Shown here piece after piece: positions 28,976 through 37,929 of a DNA stretch of 64,000 nucleotides. The stretch comes from Staphylococcus hsinchuensis (lineage in GTDB: Bacteria > Bacillota > Bacilli > Staphylococcales > Staphylococcaceae). Within the stretch, counting starts at the first letter, position 1; each line of letters starts with the position of its first letter. The notes under the pieces are model-generated. The model worked only from the letters and a program-made list of their open reading frames with translations, was not told where the DNA came from and did no database searches. The position numbers and the translations under genes are program-made. The stretch is from the NCBI RefSeq assembly GCF_038789205.1, contig NZ_CP128355.1:992001-1056000 (forward strand), read 5' to 3'.

Positions 28976-29001
28976 GTTTTAATCACTAATTTAAAGGGTA
29001 T
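28976..29001 (+). promoter_or_regulatory. Candidate sigma-B promoter
   Basis: GTTTTA (28976-28981) and GGGTAT (28996-29001) are 14 bases apart, close to the staphylococcal sigma-B consensus (GTTTAA, GGGTAT). It lies about 120 bases before the small gene at 29123. Confidence 0.5.
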
Positions 29002-29122
29002 CGATACAAATAATAATCATTTTCCAAATGAGAACATATTAAACTTGTGAATTTTATTATGAAATATTGGAGCACTTTTCAATAATATTAAATTAGCTTT
29101 CAAAGAGAGAGAGGTAACTATT

Positions 29123-29419
29123 ATGCATGAACAAGACTTTAGAATGTTAGAAGGTCGTTCACTAACATTACCTGAATTAGGTAGAGAAATAGAGAACATT
29201 ACAGGAAGACAAATCAAAGATTCTACAGGCGAAATTAAACGTGTCGTTGCACATTTGCCTAATTTTGAATCAGATACAGATACATTTGTAGCTACTTATC
29301 GTTTAAATCATCAACATGATTTTATCGATGCAACTTTCACTGCACCTAAACGTGAAAGAAACCGTTTAACTGAAATTGCTGTAAATGTTAAATTAATTAG
29401 CTATATGACAAAATCTTAA
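29123..29419 (+). CDS. Conserved hypothetical protein, 98 residues
   Basis: A small soluble protein without signal or membrane segment. Visible regions are EQDFRMLEGRSLTLPELGRE and a β-rich middle (TFVATYRLNHQHDFIDATF). I do not recognise a family. It has an AGAGAGAGG Shine-Dalgarno sequence, its own terminator and a sigma-B-like promoter, so it may be a general-stress protein. Confidence 0.72.
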   Translation: MHEQDFRMLEGRSLTLPELGREIENITGRQIKDSTGEIKRVVAHLPNFESDTDTFVATYRLNHQHDFIDATFTAPKRERNRLTEIAVNVKLISYMTKS

Positions 29420-29437
29420 TTTAAAGATAACGGACAA

Positions 29438-29477
29438 GTGTAACGCGCTATGATTTACTCATAACGCGTTACTTTTG
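29438..29477 (+). terminator. Rho-independent terminator
   Basis: The arms gtaacgcgctatga and tcataacgcgttac form a near-perfect stem, followed by TTTTG. Confidence 0.8.
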
Positions 29478-29514
29478 TATAGAATTTTACATAACCAGTA
29501 AGAGGTGTGATGGG

Positions 29515-30066
29515 ATGACTGTTTATATTGAAACTGATAGATTACTACTAAGAGACTGGCAAGATGAGGATTTAAAGTTATTCCAAGAGATGAATGCGAA
29601 CCCACAAGTAAGAAGGCATTTTTCCAGTCTGTTAAGTTATCAACGTTCAAAAAATGACATGAAAAATATGGCCAAAGTACTTGAGGAAATTGGCATCGGT
29701 CTGTTTGCCGTGGAATTAAAAGAAACAGGTGCATGGTTAGGTTTTATCGGTTTAAATTATGTAACGGAGAAAACGAAATATACGTTTAAAGAGTTACCAT
29801 TTTACGAAATTGGTTGGCGTTTAATACCAGAAGTATGGGGCAATGGTCTAGCAACTGAAGGTGCCGAAGCGGTCTTAAAATATGCGCGTTCAAAGGGGAT
29901 TAATGAACTTTATGCTTTTACGACTGTATCAAATGCTGCTTCGAGAAAAGTGATGGAAAAAATTGGGATGAAAATTTATGATCACTTTAAAGATCCTGAA
30001 GTGAGTCCACATCATCATTTAAGTGAGTGTGTGAGGTATTACAGAGACTTAAGTTTATTACATTAA
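29515..30066 (+). CDS. GNAT acetyltransferase, RimJ/RimL type
   Basis: A 183-residue protein with IETDRLLLRDWQDEDL at the start, the RimJ-type opening. The acetyl-CoA loop is EVWGNGLATEGAEAV, with the downstream TVSNAASRKVMEKIGM motif. It would acetylate a protein N-terminus or a small amine. Monocistronic, ending before a bidirectional terminator. Confidence 0.87.
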   Translation: MTVYIETDRLLLRDWQDEDLKLFQEMNANPQVRRHFSSLLSYQRSKNDMKNMAKVLEEIGIGLFAVELKETGAWLGFIGLNYVTEKTKYTFKELPFYEIGWRLIPEVWGNGLATEGAEAVLKYARSKGINELYAFTTVSNAASRKVMEKIGMKIYDHFKDPEVSPHHHLSECVRYYRDLSLLH

Positions 30067-30085
30067 AAGCGTACAGGGATATATA

Positions 30086-30130
30086 ATAAAAAAGCTACTG
30101 GAATATGTTTTTATTCCAGTAGCTTTGTTC
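30086..30130 (+). terminator. Bidirectional terminator
   Basis: The arms aaagctactggaata and tattccagtagcttt separate the convergent acetyltransferase and LOG genes. Confidence 0.88.
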
Positions 30131-30139
30131 GTGCTTGAG

Positions 30140-30706
30140 TTAATCGTATGTTCTAACACCTAATGGTTTAAAGTTTTGCAATACTTCAAATAATTGCTCT
30201 GTCGTATCGCAGAGTGGTGCAAGATTTTCATATTTTTGATCGATAAATCCTTCGCTTATCATATGTTGGATTAGTGTATTTAATGGGTTAAAGAATTGAT
30301 TAATATTATAAATTGCGATTGGCTTTTGATGGATACCTATTTGTGCCCAACTATACATTTCGAAAAATTCTTCTAGGGAACCTGCACCACCTGGGGCCAT
30401 AACGAAAGCGTCAGCTAGTTCAGCCATTTTATGTTTACGTTCATGCATGGAATCTACTAAAATTAATTCGCTTAATTTCGTGCTTGTAATTTCACGTTCA
30501 TCTAGCATACGTGGCATCACGCCGATTGCTTTACCTCCATGATCTAATACTCCATCTTGAATCGCACCCATAATACCGACTGAACCTGCACCAAATACGA
30601 GTTCATAATCGGCTAAAGCTAATTGCTTTCCAAGTTGATACGCTTCTTTCATATAAATTTCGTCTTTACCTTTACTAGCTCCACAATATACAGCGATTCT
30701 TTTCAA
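30140..30706 (-). CDS. LOG family protein (nucleotide 5'-monophosphate phosphoribohydrolase)
   Basis: A 188-residue Rossmann-like protein with the LOG signature PGGAGSLEEFFE and the upstream GAGSVGIMGA loop. LOG enzymes release the base from (cytokinin) nucleotide monophosphates. Bacterial relatives may work in nucleotide salvage or damage control. It is two bases downstream of a DUF188 gene in a three-gene run on the minus strand. Confidence 0.88.
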   Translation of the reverse strand: MKRIAVYCGASKGKDEIYMKEAYQLGKQLALADYELVFGAGSVGIMGAIQDGVLDHGGKAIGVMPRMLDEREITSTKLSELILVDSMHERKHKMAELADAFVMAPGGAGSLEEFFEMYSWAQIGIHQKPIAIYNINQFFNPLNTLIQHMISEGFIDQKYENLAPLCDTTEQLFEVLQNFKPLGVRTYD

Positions 30707-30708
30707 TG

Positions 30709-31173
30709 TTAATCCTCCTCAGATGCAGTTAATGTTTGAATGATTGTAGAAAATTTTTGTTCAAAAATAGCTCTGTCTTCCTTTGTGAAAGGGGAAGGCC
30801 CCTTAGTATGACCACCACTTTTTCTAAATTGAGCACTGGCGTGACGTTGTTCTAATAAAGTATCTATAGTTTGAGGTGTGTAAATTTCACCTTTATGGTG
30901 CATCACAATATAAACTTGATTTAATAATAAACTTGCTAAGCCGTAATCTTGGGTTATAACAATATCTTCAGTACGTGCGCGTTGTACTATTTTGTAATCT
31001 ACAGCGTCAGGTCCATCATCGACATAAATCGTTTGAACATGTGATGGGTCTATTTTTGTTGAAAAATGACTAAAACTTCTCATGATAAGTACAGAGATGC
31101 CTGTGCCTTGTGTCAATTCAATCACTGAATCAACAACAGGACAAGCATCTCCGTCAATAATTACGTTTGTCAT
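30709..31173 (-). CDS. YaiI/YqxD family protein (DUF188)
   Basis: A 154-residue protein beginning with the family motif VIIDGDACPV and continuing with DDGPDAVDYKIV and ITQDYGLASLLL. The acidic residues suggest a PIN-like nuclease fold, but activity is not proven. It lies between a coiled-coil protein gene and the LOG gene, with short gaps on both sides. Confidence 0.87.
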   Translation of the reverse strand: MTNVIIDGDACPVVDSVIELTQGTGISVLIMRSFSHFSTKIDPSHVQTIYVDDGPDAVDYKIVQRARTEDIVITQDYGLASLLLNQVYIVMHHKGEIYTPQTIDTLLEQRHASAQFRKSGGHTKGPSPFTKEDRAIFEQKFSTIIQTLTASEED

Positions 31174-31178
31174 TTTAA

Positions 31179-31880
31179 TTATTTACCTTGGTCGTCATTG
31201 TTTTGTTTAACAACGCTTTTTGAATTTTTATTTTTGAAGTTTTTAAATTCAGATAAACGTGATTTTTTGTTTTTTTGTTGAGCTTTTTCTTCTTTTTTAT
31301 GGCGCTTTTCGATATTTTTTTGAAGCTTTTTGTTGAGTTTGTTCGTTTCTTTACGATTTTCTTTTTCTAATTGTTCACCTTTTTCTTGTGTATCATCGTC
31401 AAGTTTACCAGGTGTTAAGCCAACTTCTTTCATATGCTTATTAGATTTTTTCATATCTTTGATGCGTTGTTTTTTATTTTTTTCTCTTAATTTATCTTCT
31501 TCTTTGTGGCGTTTATCAATATTTTTTTGAAGAATTTTATCTAATTTATTGGCTTCTTTACGGTTTTCTTTTTCTAATTTTTCGCCTTTTTTCTCAATGT
31601 AAGCAGGGTCATGCTCTTTAGCAATACGCTTGAGTTCACGTTTTTGCTTTCTATCATTACGTTTTTCAGCCACATAATCTTTAGTATTTGAAGATTTTTC
31701 TACGACTTTATCTTTAAACTGTACTGATTTGTCTGCTACTACTTTAGATGCATCGACAGTTTTTTCGCTTGCCTTTTTAACGTCAGGGTGGTCTTTAATA
31801 CGTTTACGCTCAACAACTAACGGTACTAAAAATATAGGTAAAACTCTGACGGTTGTTTTAATTAATTGCTTTTTGTCCAT
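31179..31880 (-). CDS. Highly charged coiled-coil protein with internal duplication
   Basis: A 233-residue protein with one hydrophobic stretch near the N-terminus (VRVLPIFLVPLVV), then about 200 residues rich in Lys and Glu. Two copies of a segment of about 42 residues are visible: GEKLEKENRKEANKLDK and GEQLEKENRKETNKLNK mark their beginnings, each followed by LQKNI(D/E)KRHK. No family function is known to me. ATG 31880 is taken because GGAGG precedes it; the frame continues five codons upstream. It precedes the DUF188 gene by five bases. Confidence 0.75.
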   Translation of the reverse strand: MDKKQLIKTTVRVLPIFLVPLVVERKRIKDHPDVKKASEKTVDASKVVADKSVQFKDKVVEKSSNTKDYVAEKRNDRKQKRELKRIAKEHDPAYIEKKGEKLEKENRKEANKLDKILQKNIDKRHKEEDKLREKNKKQRIKDMKKSNKHMKEVGLTPGKLDDDTQEKGEQLEKENRKETNKLNKKLQKNIEKRHKKEEKAQQKNKKSRLSEFKNFKNKNSKSVVKQNNDDQGK

Positions 31881-31989
31881 ACACGTTGCCTCCATATCAT
31901 AATATACTATATTCTTATTACCCTATGATACATGAAAATAAACGATAATCACATCTGTTATGAAAGTAAATTTGCTTCTTAATAAGCTA

Positions 31990-32026
31990 AATAAAACACC
32001 CTCCAAACAAGTTGCAGGGTGTATGT
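31990..32026 (-). terminator. Terminator of uppP
   Basis: On the minus strand the arms acaccctgcaac and ggagggtgt form a stem followed by TTTTATTT. Confidence 0.72.
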
Positions 32027-32036
32027 GTTATTGATA

Positions 32037-32909
32037 TTAAGCTGTAATACCTTGGCCGATGCCGAAACCGAAATATAATATTGCAATAATAATTACCAAG
32101 ACAATACGGTAAATTGCAAATGGTACTAGTTTCACTCTGCTAATAAGTGATAGGAATGTTTTGATCGCAATCAATCCTACGATGAACGCAGCTAAGAATC
32201 CAAGAATGTAAAAACCGATATGGTTTAAATGAATATATTCCATATTCTTAACGAGTGATAAACCACTTGCTGCTAACATAACTGGTACTGCCATGATAAA
32301 TGTGAAATCAGATGCAGATTTATGTGACATCTTCATTAATACACCAGTAGAAATTGTTGAACCTGATCTACTGAAACCTGGCCACATCGCAATGGCTTGA
32401 GACAAACCTATAATAAAGGCTTGTACATAATTTATTTCATCCACTGTGCGTGGGTTTGGCACTTTCTTACTATACATATCAGCAGCAATCATATAAAGTG
32501 CTCCGATGAATAAACCAATCATGACTGTTGGGACACTGAATAAATATTTTTCAATGACATCATCAAAAAGTACGCCAAGAACACCTGCTGGAATCATACC
32601 TACTAAAATGTGTAATAAGTTTAAGCGTTTAGGACGTTGTCTAGATCCAGTAGCGGGTTGCGCTTTATATTTACCTATATGTAGCATTTCAAAATAACGT
32701 TCTCTGAAAACCCATGCCCCTGCAAATACAGAGCCGAGTTGAATAACGATTTTAAAAGTGAACGCTGATTGTGAACCTAAAAATTCTTTCGATTTTAACC
32801 ACATGTCATCGACGAGAATCATATGACCTGTTGATGAAACTGGGGCAAATTCTGTTAATCCTTCAACAATACCGAGAATGATACCTTTTATCATTTCAAG
32901 CAATAACAT
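32037..32909 (-). CDS. uppP: Undecaprenyl-diphosphate phosphatase UppP (BacA)
   Basis: A 290-residue membrane enzyme with about eight helices. Both family motifs are present: EGLTEFAPVSSTGH near residues 16-29 and PGFSRSGSTIST in the second half, with the catalytic Glu, Ser, His and Arg. It dephosphorylates undecaprenyl diphosphate to recycle the lipid carrier for cell-wall synthesis and gives some bacitracin resistance. It stands alone on the minus strand. In S. aureus the same gene lies next to the cydDC-like pair, as here. Confidence 0.94.
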   Translation of the reverse strand: MLLLEMIKGIILGIVEGLTEFAPVSSTGHMILVDDMWLKSKEFLGSQSAFTFKIVIQLGSVFAGAWVFRERYFEMLHIGKYKAQPATGSRQRPKRLNLLHILVGMIPAGVLGVLFDDVIEKYLFSVPTVMIGLFIGALYMIAADMYSKKVPNPRTVDEINYVQAFIIGLSQAIAMWPGFSRSGSTISTGVLMKMSHKSASDFTFIMAVPVMLAASGLSLVKNMEYIHLNHIGFYILGFLAAFIVGLIAIKTFLSLISRVKLVPFAIYRIVLVIIIAILYFGFGIGQGITA

Positions 32910-33167
32910 GTTTTACCTACTTTCTTATAAAGTTACTATTATAATTATTCGTTTATGAAATTTTCATCATTTTCATTACATAATCATAGCATAATAAAAA
33001 TAGCAATTACCACAAAAAACCATTCTTGGAAAAAATCAGCTTTTGGCAACATATTACAACAAAATGTATGACAGATTTATGAATTCTAAATCAAAGAGAT
33101 TTCAAAATATGAGTTAATATATTTAAATTATATATATAAAGACTATAATTAATTACAGGTGATATGT

Positions 33168-34799
33168 GTGAAAAGATTAATGAATTTAGCACAAAAATAC
33201 AAAATTTATCCAATGAGTATGGTAATAGCCAGTATTTGTTTAGCATTATCTGTAATAATACAAAATATTACGATTGCAACGATTTTAAACGAAACGTTAC
33301 ACCATTCGTATCAAAATATAGTGAAATTATGTATCGTCGCATTTATTGTACTCATATTGCGCGCTACATTTAATAGCTTCAATTTATTGTTAGGCCACCT
33401 GTTATCTGGAAAAGTGAAACATCTTCTAAGAACACAAATTATTTCACAACGGAGACCTTCTTCACTAGGTGTACAGATGAATACAATCACTGAAAGTGTT
33501 GATGGAATGTCGCCATTTTTTAATAATTATTTACCTCAATTCTTTAAATCAGTTATGATACCGTTATTTATTATTATTGCAATGTGCTTTATTCATTTGA
33601 ATACAGCATTAATTATGATGGTAACAGCCCCATTTATTCCATTGTTTTATATTATTTTCGGTTTAAAAACACGTGATGAATCCAAAGATAAAATGACTTA
33701 TTTAAACCAGTTTAGCCAGCGTTTTTTAAATAAAATTAAAGGTTTAATAACTTTGAAATTATTTAACCAAACGAAGCAAACTGAACAAAATTTATTTCAA
33801 GAAAGTACAACGTTTAGGGATTTGACGATGCGCATATTAAGAAGCGCATTTCTTTCTGGTTTAATGTTGGAATTTATAACAATGCTAGGTATTGGACTTG
33901 TTGCGTTAGAAGCAGGATTGGGTCTTATCGTATTTCATAGCATTGATTTTAAAGTGGCTGCTATTGCAATGTTATTAGCGCCAGAATTTTACAATGCGAT
34001 TAAAGATTTAGGGCAATCATTCCACACAGGGAAACAAAGTGAAGGAGCAAGTGATGTTGTTTTTGAATTAATTGATCAGCAACAAGCATCAAGTAAAGTG
34101 TCGAAACATTTTAACCAACAGCAATCTCCGTTAATTAAAGTGGATGATGTGAGCTTTAAATATGACGTTGCCTCGTCTTACGTGTTAAAAAATATCAATT
34201 TAGATATTTTCAAAGGAGAACACATAGCGCTCGTAGGTCAAAGTGGTGCAGGTAAATCGACGCTAGTCCAACTTATTTCGAGTCGATATCGTCCTAATAA
34301 TGGTGTAATATCGTATCAATCTCCAAATATAAAAATGGGTGTGCTCAGTCAGTCACCGTACATTTTTTCTAGCTCTCTACGTAACAATATTACGATGTTT
34401 CGTGAAATAGATGAGTCTGTCATTGTAAAAGCACTTCAATACGTTGATTTATATGACAAAGTTATGATGTTAGAAGATGGACTCGATACACAAATTGGAG
34501 AAGGTGGAGAGATGTTATCAGGAGGGCAAATGCGTCGAGTTGAGTTATGTAGAATATTAGTAGATCAACCGGATATTATTATCTTTGATGAACCTGCAAC
34601 CGGTTTAGATATTCATACTGAAACAATAATTCAACAAGCGATAGCAAAACAATTCAGTACCCAAACAATTGTTACGATTGCCCATAGACCGCACACGATT
34701 CAACACGCAGATAGAGTTATTCATCTTCAAAATCAAACGATCACTAACGATAGTTATCAACCAATACGTAAACCAAACATAGGTGGTGATTTTACATGA
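33168..34799 (+). CDS. cydD: Thiol reductant ABC exporter subunit CydD-like
   Basis: A 543-residue half-transporter with six membrane helices and a C-terminal ATPase: Walker A GQSGAGKST, signature LSGGQMRRVEL, Walker B IIIFDEPATGLD. The helix 5-6 region (LAPEFYNAIKDLGQSFHTG) is typical of CydD. It pairs with CydC; the E. coli pair is needed for cytochrome bd assembly and has been assigned thiol or heme transport. GTG 33168 follows AGGTGA. It overlaps the next gene by four bases. No cydAB is in the window. Confidence 0.85.
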   Translation: MKRLMNLAQKYKIYPMSMVIASICLALSVIIQNITIATILNETLHHSYQNIVKLCIVAFIVLILRATFNSFNLLLGHLLSGKVKHLLRTQIISQRRPSSLGVQMNTITESVDGMSPFFNNYLPQFFKSVMIPLFIIIAMCFIHLNTALIMMVTAPFIPLFYIIFGLKTRDESKDKMTYLNQFSQRFLNKIKGLITLKLFNQTKQTEQNLFQESTTFRDLTMRILRSAFLSGLMLEFITMLGIGLVALEAGLGLIVFHSIDFKVAAIAMLLAPEFYNAIKDLGQSFHTGKQSEGASDVVFELIDQQQASSKVSKHFNQQQSPLIKVDDVSFKYDVASSYVLKNINLDIFKGEHIALVGQSGAGKSTLVQLISSRYRPNNGVISYQSPNIKMGVLSQSPYIFSSSLRNNITMFREIDESVIVKALQYVDLYDKVMMLEDGLDTQIGEGGEMLSGGQMRRVELCRILVDQPDIIIFDEPATGLDIHTETIIQQAIAKQFSTQTIVTIAHRPHTIQHADRVIHLQNQTITNDSYQPIRKPNIGGDFT

Positions 34800-36472
34800 A
34801 ACCACGTATAAAGTTCAATCCAGATAAAGATTTAGTATTAGCGATAGTTGTGGGCGTAGTAGGTTGTTTAGTCGCACTAATCATGTTCTTCTTGTCAGGT
34901 TATATGATTACCCAAAGTGCTTTAGGCGCGCCGTTATTTTCATTAATGATTATTATCGTAACAGTGAAGTTGTTTGGATTTATGCGAGCAATTGCTAGAT
35001 ATATAGAGCGATTGCTATCCCATAGAACGACTTTCACTATGTTACGTGACGTGAGAGTGCAATTTTTCGAAAAATTATTGCCTGTTATTCCTGATGTCTA
35101 TCGAAGACACAACTCAAGTGACCTTATAAACAAGATGATTAGTCGTGTAGAAGCATTACAAAACATCTACTTACGCGTATATTATCCACCAATTGTAATT
35201 GGTTTAACCGCTATGATTTCTATTGTTGTAATGCTGTTTTTCTCGTGGGTACATGCGCTCATTATAGCTGTGAGTATGCTCATTTCACTGTTGGTTATAC
35301 CATGGTTGAGTGCACGTAGAGCCCAACATTTAAAGAAATATTCAAGTGAGCAACAACAACATTTTCTAACGACATTTTATGATTATCATGAAGGTTACGA
35401 AGAGTTAGAACGTTTTAACCAAACTGAAGCTTATTATCAACATTTGTCAGAAGCCTTGAATCGTTTTGAAGAAGCGCAATCAAAAGAACAACGATTTTTA
35501 ATTGTATATGAATATAGTTTAAATATAGTATCGATGGTTGCTTTGATACTGACGCTTAGTTTAGGTATTCTTCAAGTTCACGACGGTCAACTTGATGTTG
35601 TTTATTTAACGAGTATTGTGTTAATGATGTTGACGATATTTGAACAAGCCGTTCCGATGAGTAACGTGGCTTATTATAAAGCTGATACAGATGCTGCATT
35701 ACAAGACATTAATGAAGTCATTCAACATCCTGTTAAACAAGGTACAGAAACAATTGGCAATATATCAGAACCATATTCTGCTCACGTGCTCGAAATAACA
35801 GATATTCATTTTAAATATTGGAATCAAAAACAATATGTACTAGAAGATATTAACTTAAGTATAAGAAAGGGGGAGCATGTGGCGATTATAGGTGCTTCTG
35901 GTTCAGGTAAATCAACGTTACTTCAAATGATGTCAGGCTTATATCAAACTGAAAAAGGAGAGGTTCGTCTTTACAACCGAGACATTAATAAAATAAGTGA
36001 TGAGTCAAAATATCAAAACATTAATGCGTTGCTACAATCTCAACAACTGTTTGATGGAAATATTAAAGATAATTTGTTTACTCAAGCAGATGACGCGAAG
36101 ATACGCAAAGTGTTGAATCAATTAGGATTAGACCATATTCCTTTAAATAAAGACGTAACTATTTCAGGAGAGACATTGTCAGGTGGAGAGGCTCAACGTA
36201 TCGGAATAGCGAGGTTATTACTGAGAAATGCTCCGATATGGGTACTTGATGAGCCTACGACATCATTAGATATAAATCATAGTGACGATGTTATGGCACT
36301 CATTCAAGAGCACGCTCAAACACTTATAGTAGCAACACATGACTTAAGAATATTACCGAAATTTGATCGCATCATTGTAATCTCAGAAGGCCAGATTGTT
36401 GAATCGGGGAGTTATAAAACATTAATACAATCTCAAGGATATTTATCTGAGGTTATGAAAATGAATCAATAA
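34796..36472 (+). CDS. cydC: Thiol reductant ABC exporter subunit CydC-like
   Basis: A 558-residue half-transporter with membrane domain and ATPase: Walker A GASGSGKST, signature LSGGEAQRIGIAR, Walker B IWVLDEPTTSLD. The first helix LVALIMFFLSGYMITQSA and RAIARYIERLLSHRTTF match CydC. It forms a heterodimer with the preceding CydD. ATG overlaps the cydD stop, so translation is coupled. A branched hairpin region follows. Confidence 0.87.
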   Translation: MKPRIKFNPDKDLVLAIVVGVVGCLVALIMFFLSGYMITQSALGAPLFSLMIIIVTVKLFGFMRAIARYIERLLSHRTTFTMLRDVRVQFFEKLLPVIPDVYRRHNSSDLINKMISRVEALQNIYLRVYYPPIVIGLTAMISIVVMLFFSWVHALIIAVSMLISLLVIPWLSARRAQHLKKYSSEQQQHFLTTFYDYHEGYEELERFNQTEAYYQHLSEALNRFEEAQSKEQRFLIVYEYSLNIVSMVALILTLSLGILQVHDGQLDVVYLTSIVLMMLTIFEQAVPMSNVAYYKADTDAALQDINEVIQHPVKQGTETIGNISEPYSAHVLEITDIHFKYWNQKQYVLEDINLSIRKGEHVAIIGASGSGKSTLLQMMSGLYQTEKGEVRLYNRDINKISDESKYQNINALLQSQQLFDGNIKDNLFTQADDAKIRKVLNQLGLDHIPLNKDVTISGETLSGGEAQRIGIARLLLRNAPIWVLDEPTTSLDINHSDDVMALIQEHAQTLIVATHDLRILPKFDRIIVISEGQIVESGSYKTLIQSQGYLSEVMKMNQ

Positions 36473-36494
36473 TTTTGTAAAATATGTCAAAAAA

Positions 36495-36580
36495 TAAGAG
36501 GTCATGACAATAATGACTTGCTAGGAGGGGTTATGACCCTCTTAAATGCAACGATTGTTGTCTCGACCTCTTTTTAAATA
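36495..36580 (+). terminator. Branched terminator region after cydC
   Basis: An outer stem pairs taagaggtcatgacaat with attgttgtctcgacctctt, an inner hairpin (gagggg...ccctc) sits inside, and TTTTT follows. The extra inner hairpin makes it more complex than a normal terminator. Confidence 0.65.
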
Positions 36581-36587
36581 TAAGTAC

Positions 36588-36613
36588 AAGCGTTCTAGTT
36601 CGCTAGAACGCTT
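36588..36613. repeat. Perfect 26-bp palindrome
   Basis: The arms aagcgttctag and ctagaacgctt join through ttcg. As RNA the plus strand gives an 11-bp stem closed by a UUCG tetraloop. No clear T run follows on either strand. Confidence 0.6.
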
Positions 36614-36671
36614 AATTATATCGAAATATATTGATTTATCAATAGTGCCCCTTATTAGTATACTAGAGCTT

Positions 36672-37115
36672 TTATTCTTTGTTACCTTCAGCAAATGTTG
36701 TGATAATTTTGTTTAATAAACGGTTGAGTTCAGCTGTTTCCTTTTTATTTAAAGATGATGCAACTGCGACATCTTGGCACGCAGTATCAAGTTCTGGTCT
36801 GATTTCTTCACTCTTATCAGTAAGGTGAATGAATACTTCACGTTGGTCAACCTCTGAACGTTCACGTTTAATTAATTCCATTTGCTCCATTCTTTTTAAC
36901 AATGGTGAAACTGTACCTGTGTCTAATGCTAATTCAGTAACGACTTTTTTGACGTTAACTGGTGATTCATTCCACAAAATAGTTAAAACTAAAAACTGTG
37001 GGTAAGTTAGTTTGTATTTCTTAAAGACATGATTAGAGTAGTAGCGATTTACTTGTCTTTGAGCGTTGTACAAACTAAAACAAAGTTCTTCCTTTAAATT
37101 TATTTCTTCAGACAT
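36672..37115 (-). CDS. mgrA: Global regulator MgrA (MarR family)
   Basis: A 147-residue MarR/SarZ-type regulator that matches S. aureus MgrA from memory over nearly its whole length ([34 protein letters not shown]). The redox-sensing Cys12 is conserved in EELCFSLYN. In S. aureus it controls autolysis, capsule and efflux pumps, including norA, which lies 4.4 kb away here. The frame is open upstream to 37205, but GGAGG just before 37115 and the family start support [12 protein letters not shown] leader region of more than 800 bases separates it from the divergent gene. Confidence 0.95.
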   Translation of the reverse strand: MSEEINLKEELCFSLYNAQRQVNRYYSNHVFKKYKLTYPQFLVLTILWNESPVNVKKVVTELALDTGTVSPLLKRMEQMELIKRERSEVDQREVFIHLTDKSEEIRPELDTACQDVAVASSLNKKETAELNRLLNKIITTFAEGNKE

Positions 37116-37929
37116 AAAGTTCTCCTCCAGACATTCTATCCGTTTTTTCTCTCTGTGTATCGGATTGAATCCGTCTAATGTTGTTAGACACTTCCTCAAA
37201 CACACTTTTGCACTTTATCACACTAAAATATGTGATGTAAATAAATAAAGGGGTAGCAATTTTGGCCTAGTAAAGACCTAATTATATATTATTTCAATTT
37301 GAAAACCAATTATAACGATATTTCAAACGTTATCGTAATCTATAATTAAAGTCGCTTTAATTCACATGTATCAGATAAATTGTTCGTATTGACTAAGTTA
37401 TAATTAATACTCTCGTGCAAAGTTCGTAATTGCTTTAACGGTAAAATAAAAATTTTCCGTTTTCATGATAAAATAATTAAAACATTTTTATCATAAAAGT
37501 GCAATAAAACACATTTTTATTAATTATTCACATTTGGGCACAAAGACAAATTCAAAATATTAAAGGGCATCATCTGATTCGTGGAGATAAAAAATGTTAT
37601 CCCCAACTTTTTTATCGTAAAATTTAACGGGAGATTTTTCAAGTAATAATATAGTTGAATTGAAATTTATCATTTTATTTTACGATTTCGAGATAATGAT
37701 ATAAAATAAAGGTTAAAAACTTGAGATTTTTGCATATTGTTGCGATATAAGTAAACCGATCTGAATAATAACAGTTTATCGTGGTGTCGTAAATGGTCAT
37801 GAAATCATTCAGGCGTTGCCAGACATTATTTTTATTCTGTTATCAGTATAGATATAAGGTGTTTTTATGACGTTTTAAGCCATTTTGTGATACAATCATC
37901 TCAATTATTAGAAAAAGGCGATGGTTTGA
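37116..37929. other. Long intergenic region upstream of mgrA
   Basis: 814 AT-rich bases without a credible gene. It holds several inverted repeats: aacgatatttcaaacgttatcgt (37313-37340, imperfect), cggtaaaataaaaattttccg (37439-37460) and a ggagataa/ttatcccc hairpin followed by a T run (37580-37613). S. aureus mgrA has a long, regulated leader, and this region likely holds its counterpart. A separate small RNA is possible. Confidence 0.5.
37580..37613 (+). terminator. Hairpin with T run inside the mgrA upstream region
   Basis: GGAGATAA pairs with TTATCCCC across a short loop, followed by AACTTTTTT. It could end a plus-strand small RNA beginning somewhere left of it, since no gene precedes it. 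Confidence 0.45.

Noticed and set aside
37580..37700. Possible DnaA box and replication origin (TTATCCCCA in AT-rich DNA)
   Set aside because: Only one box with a mismatch, and neither dnaA nor dnaN is near.
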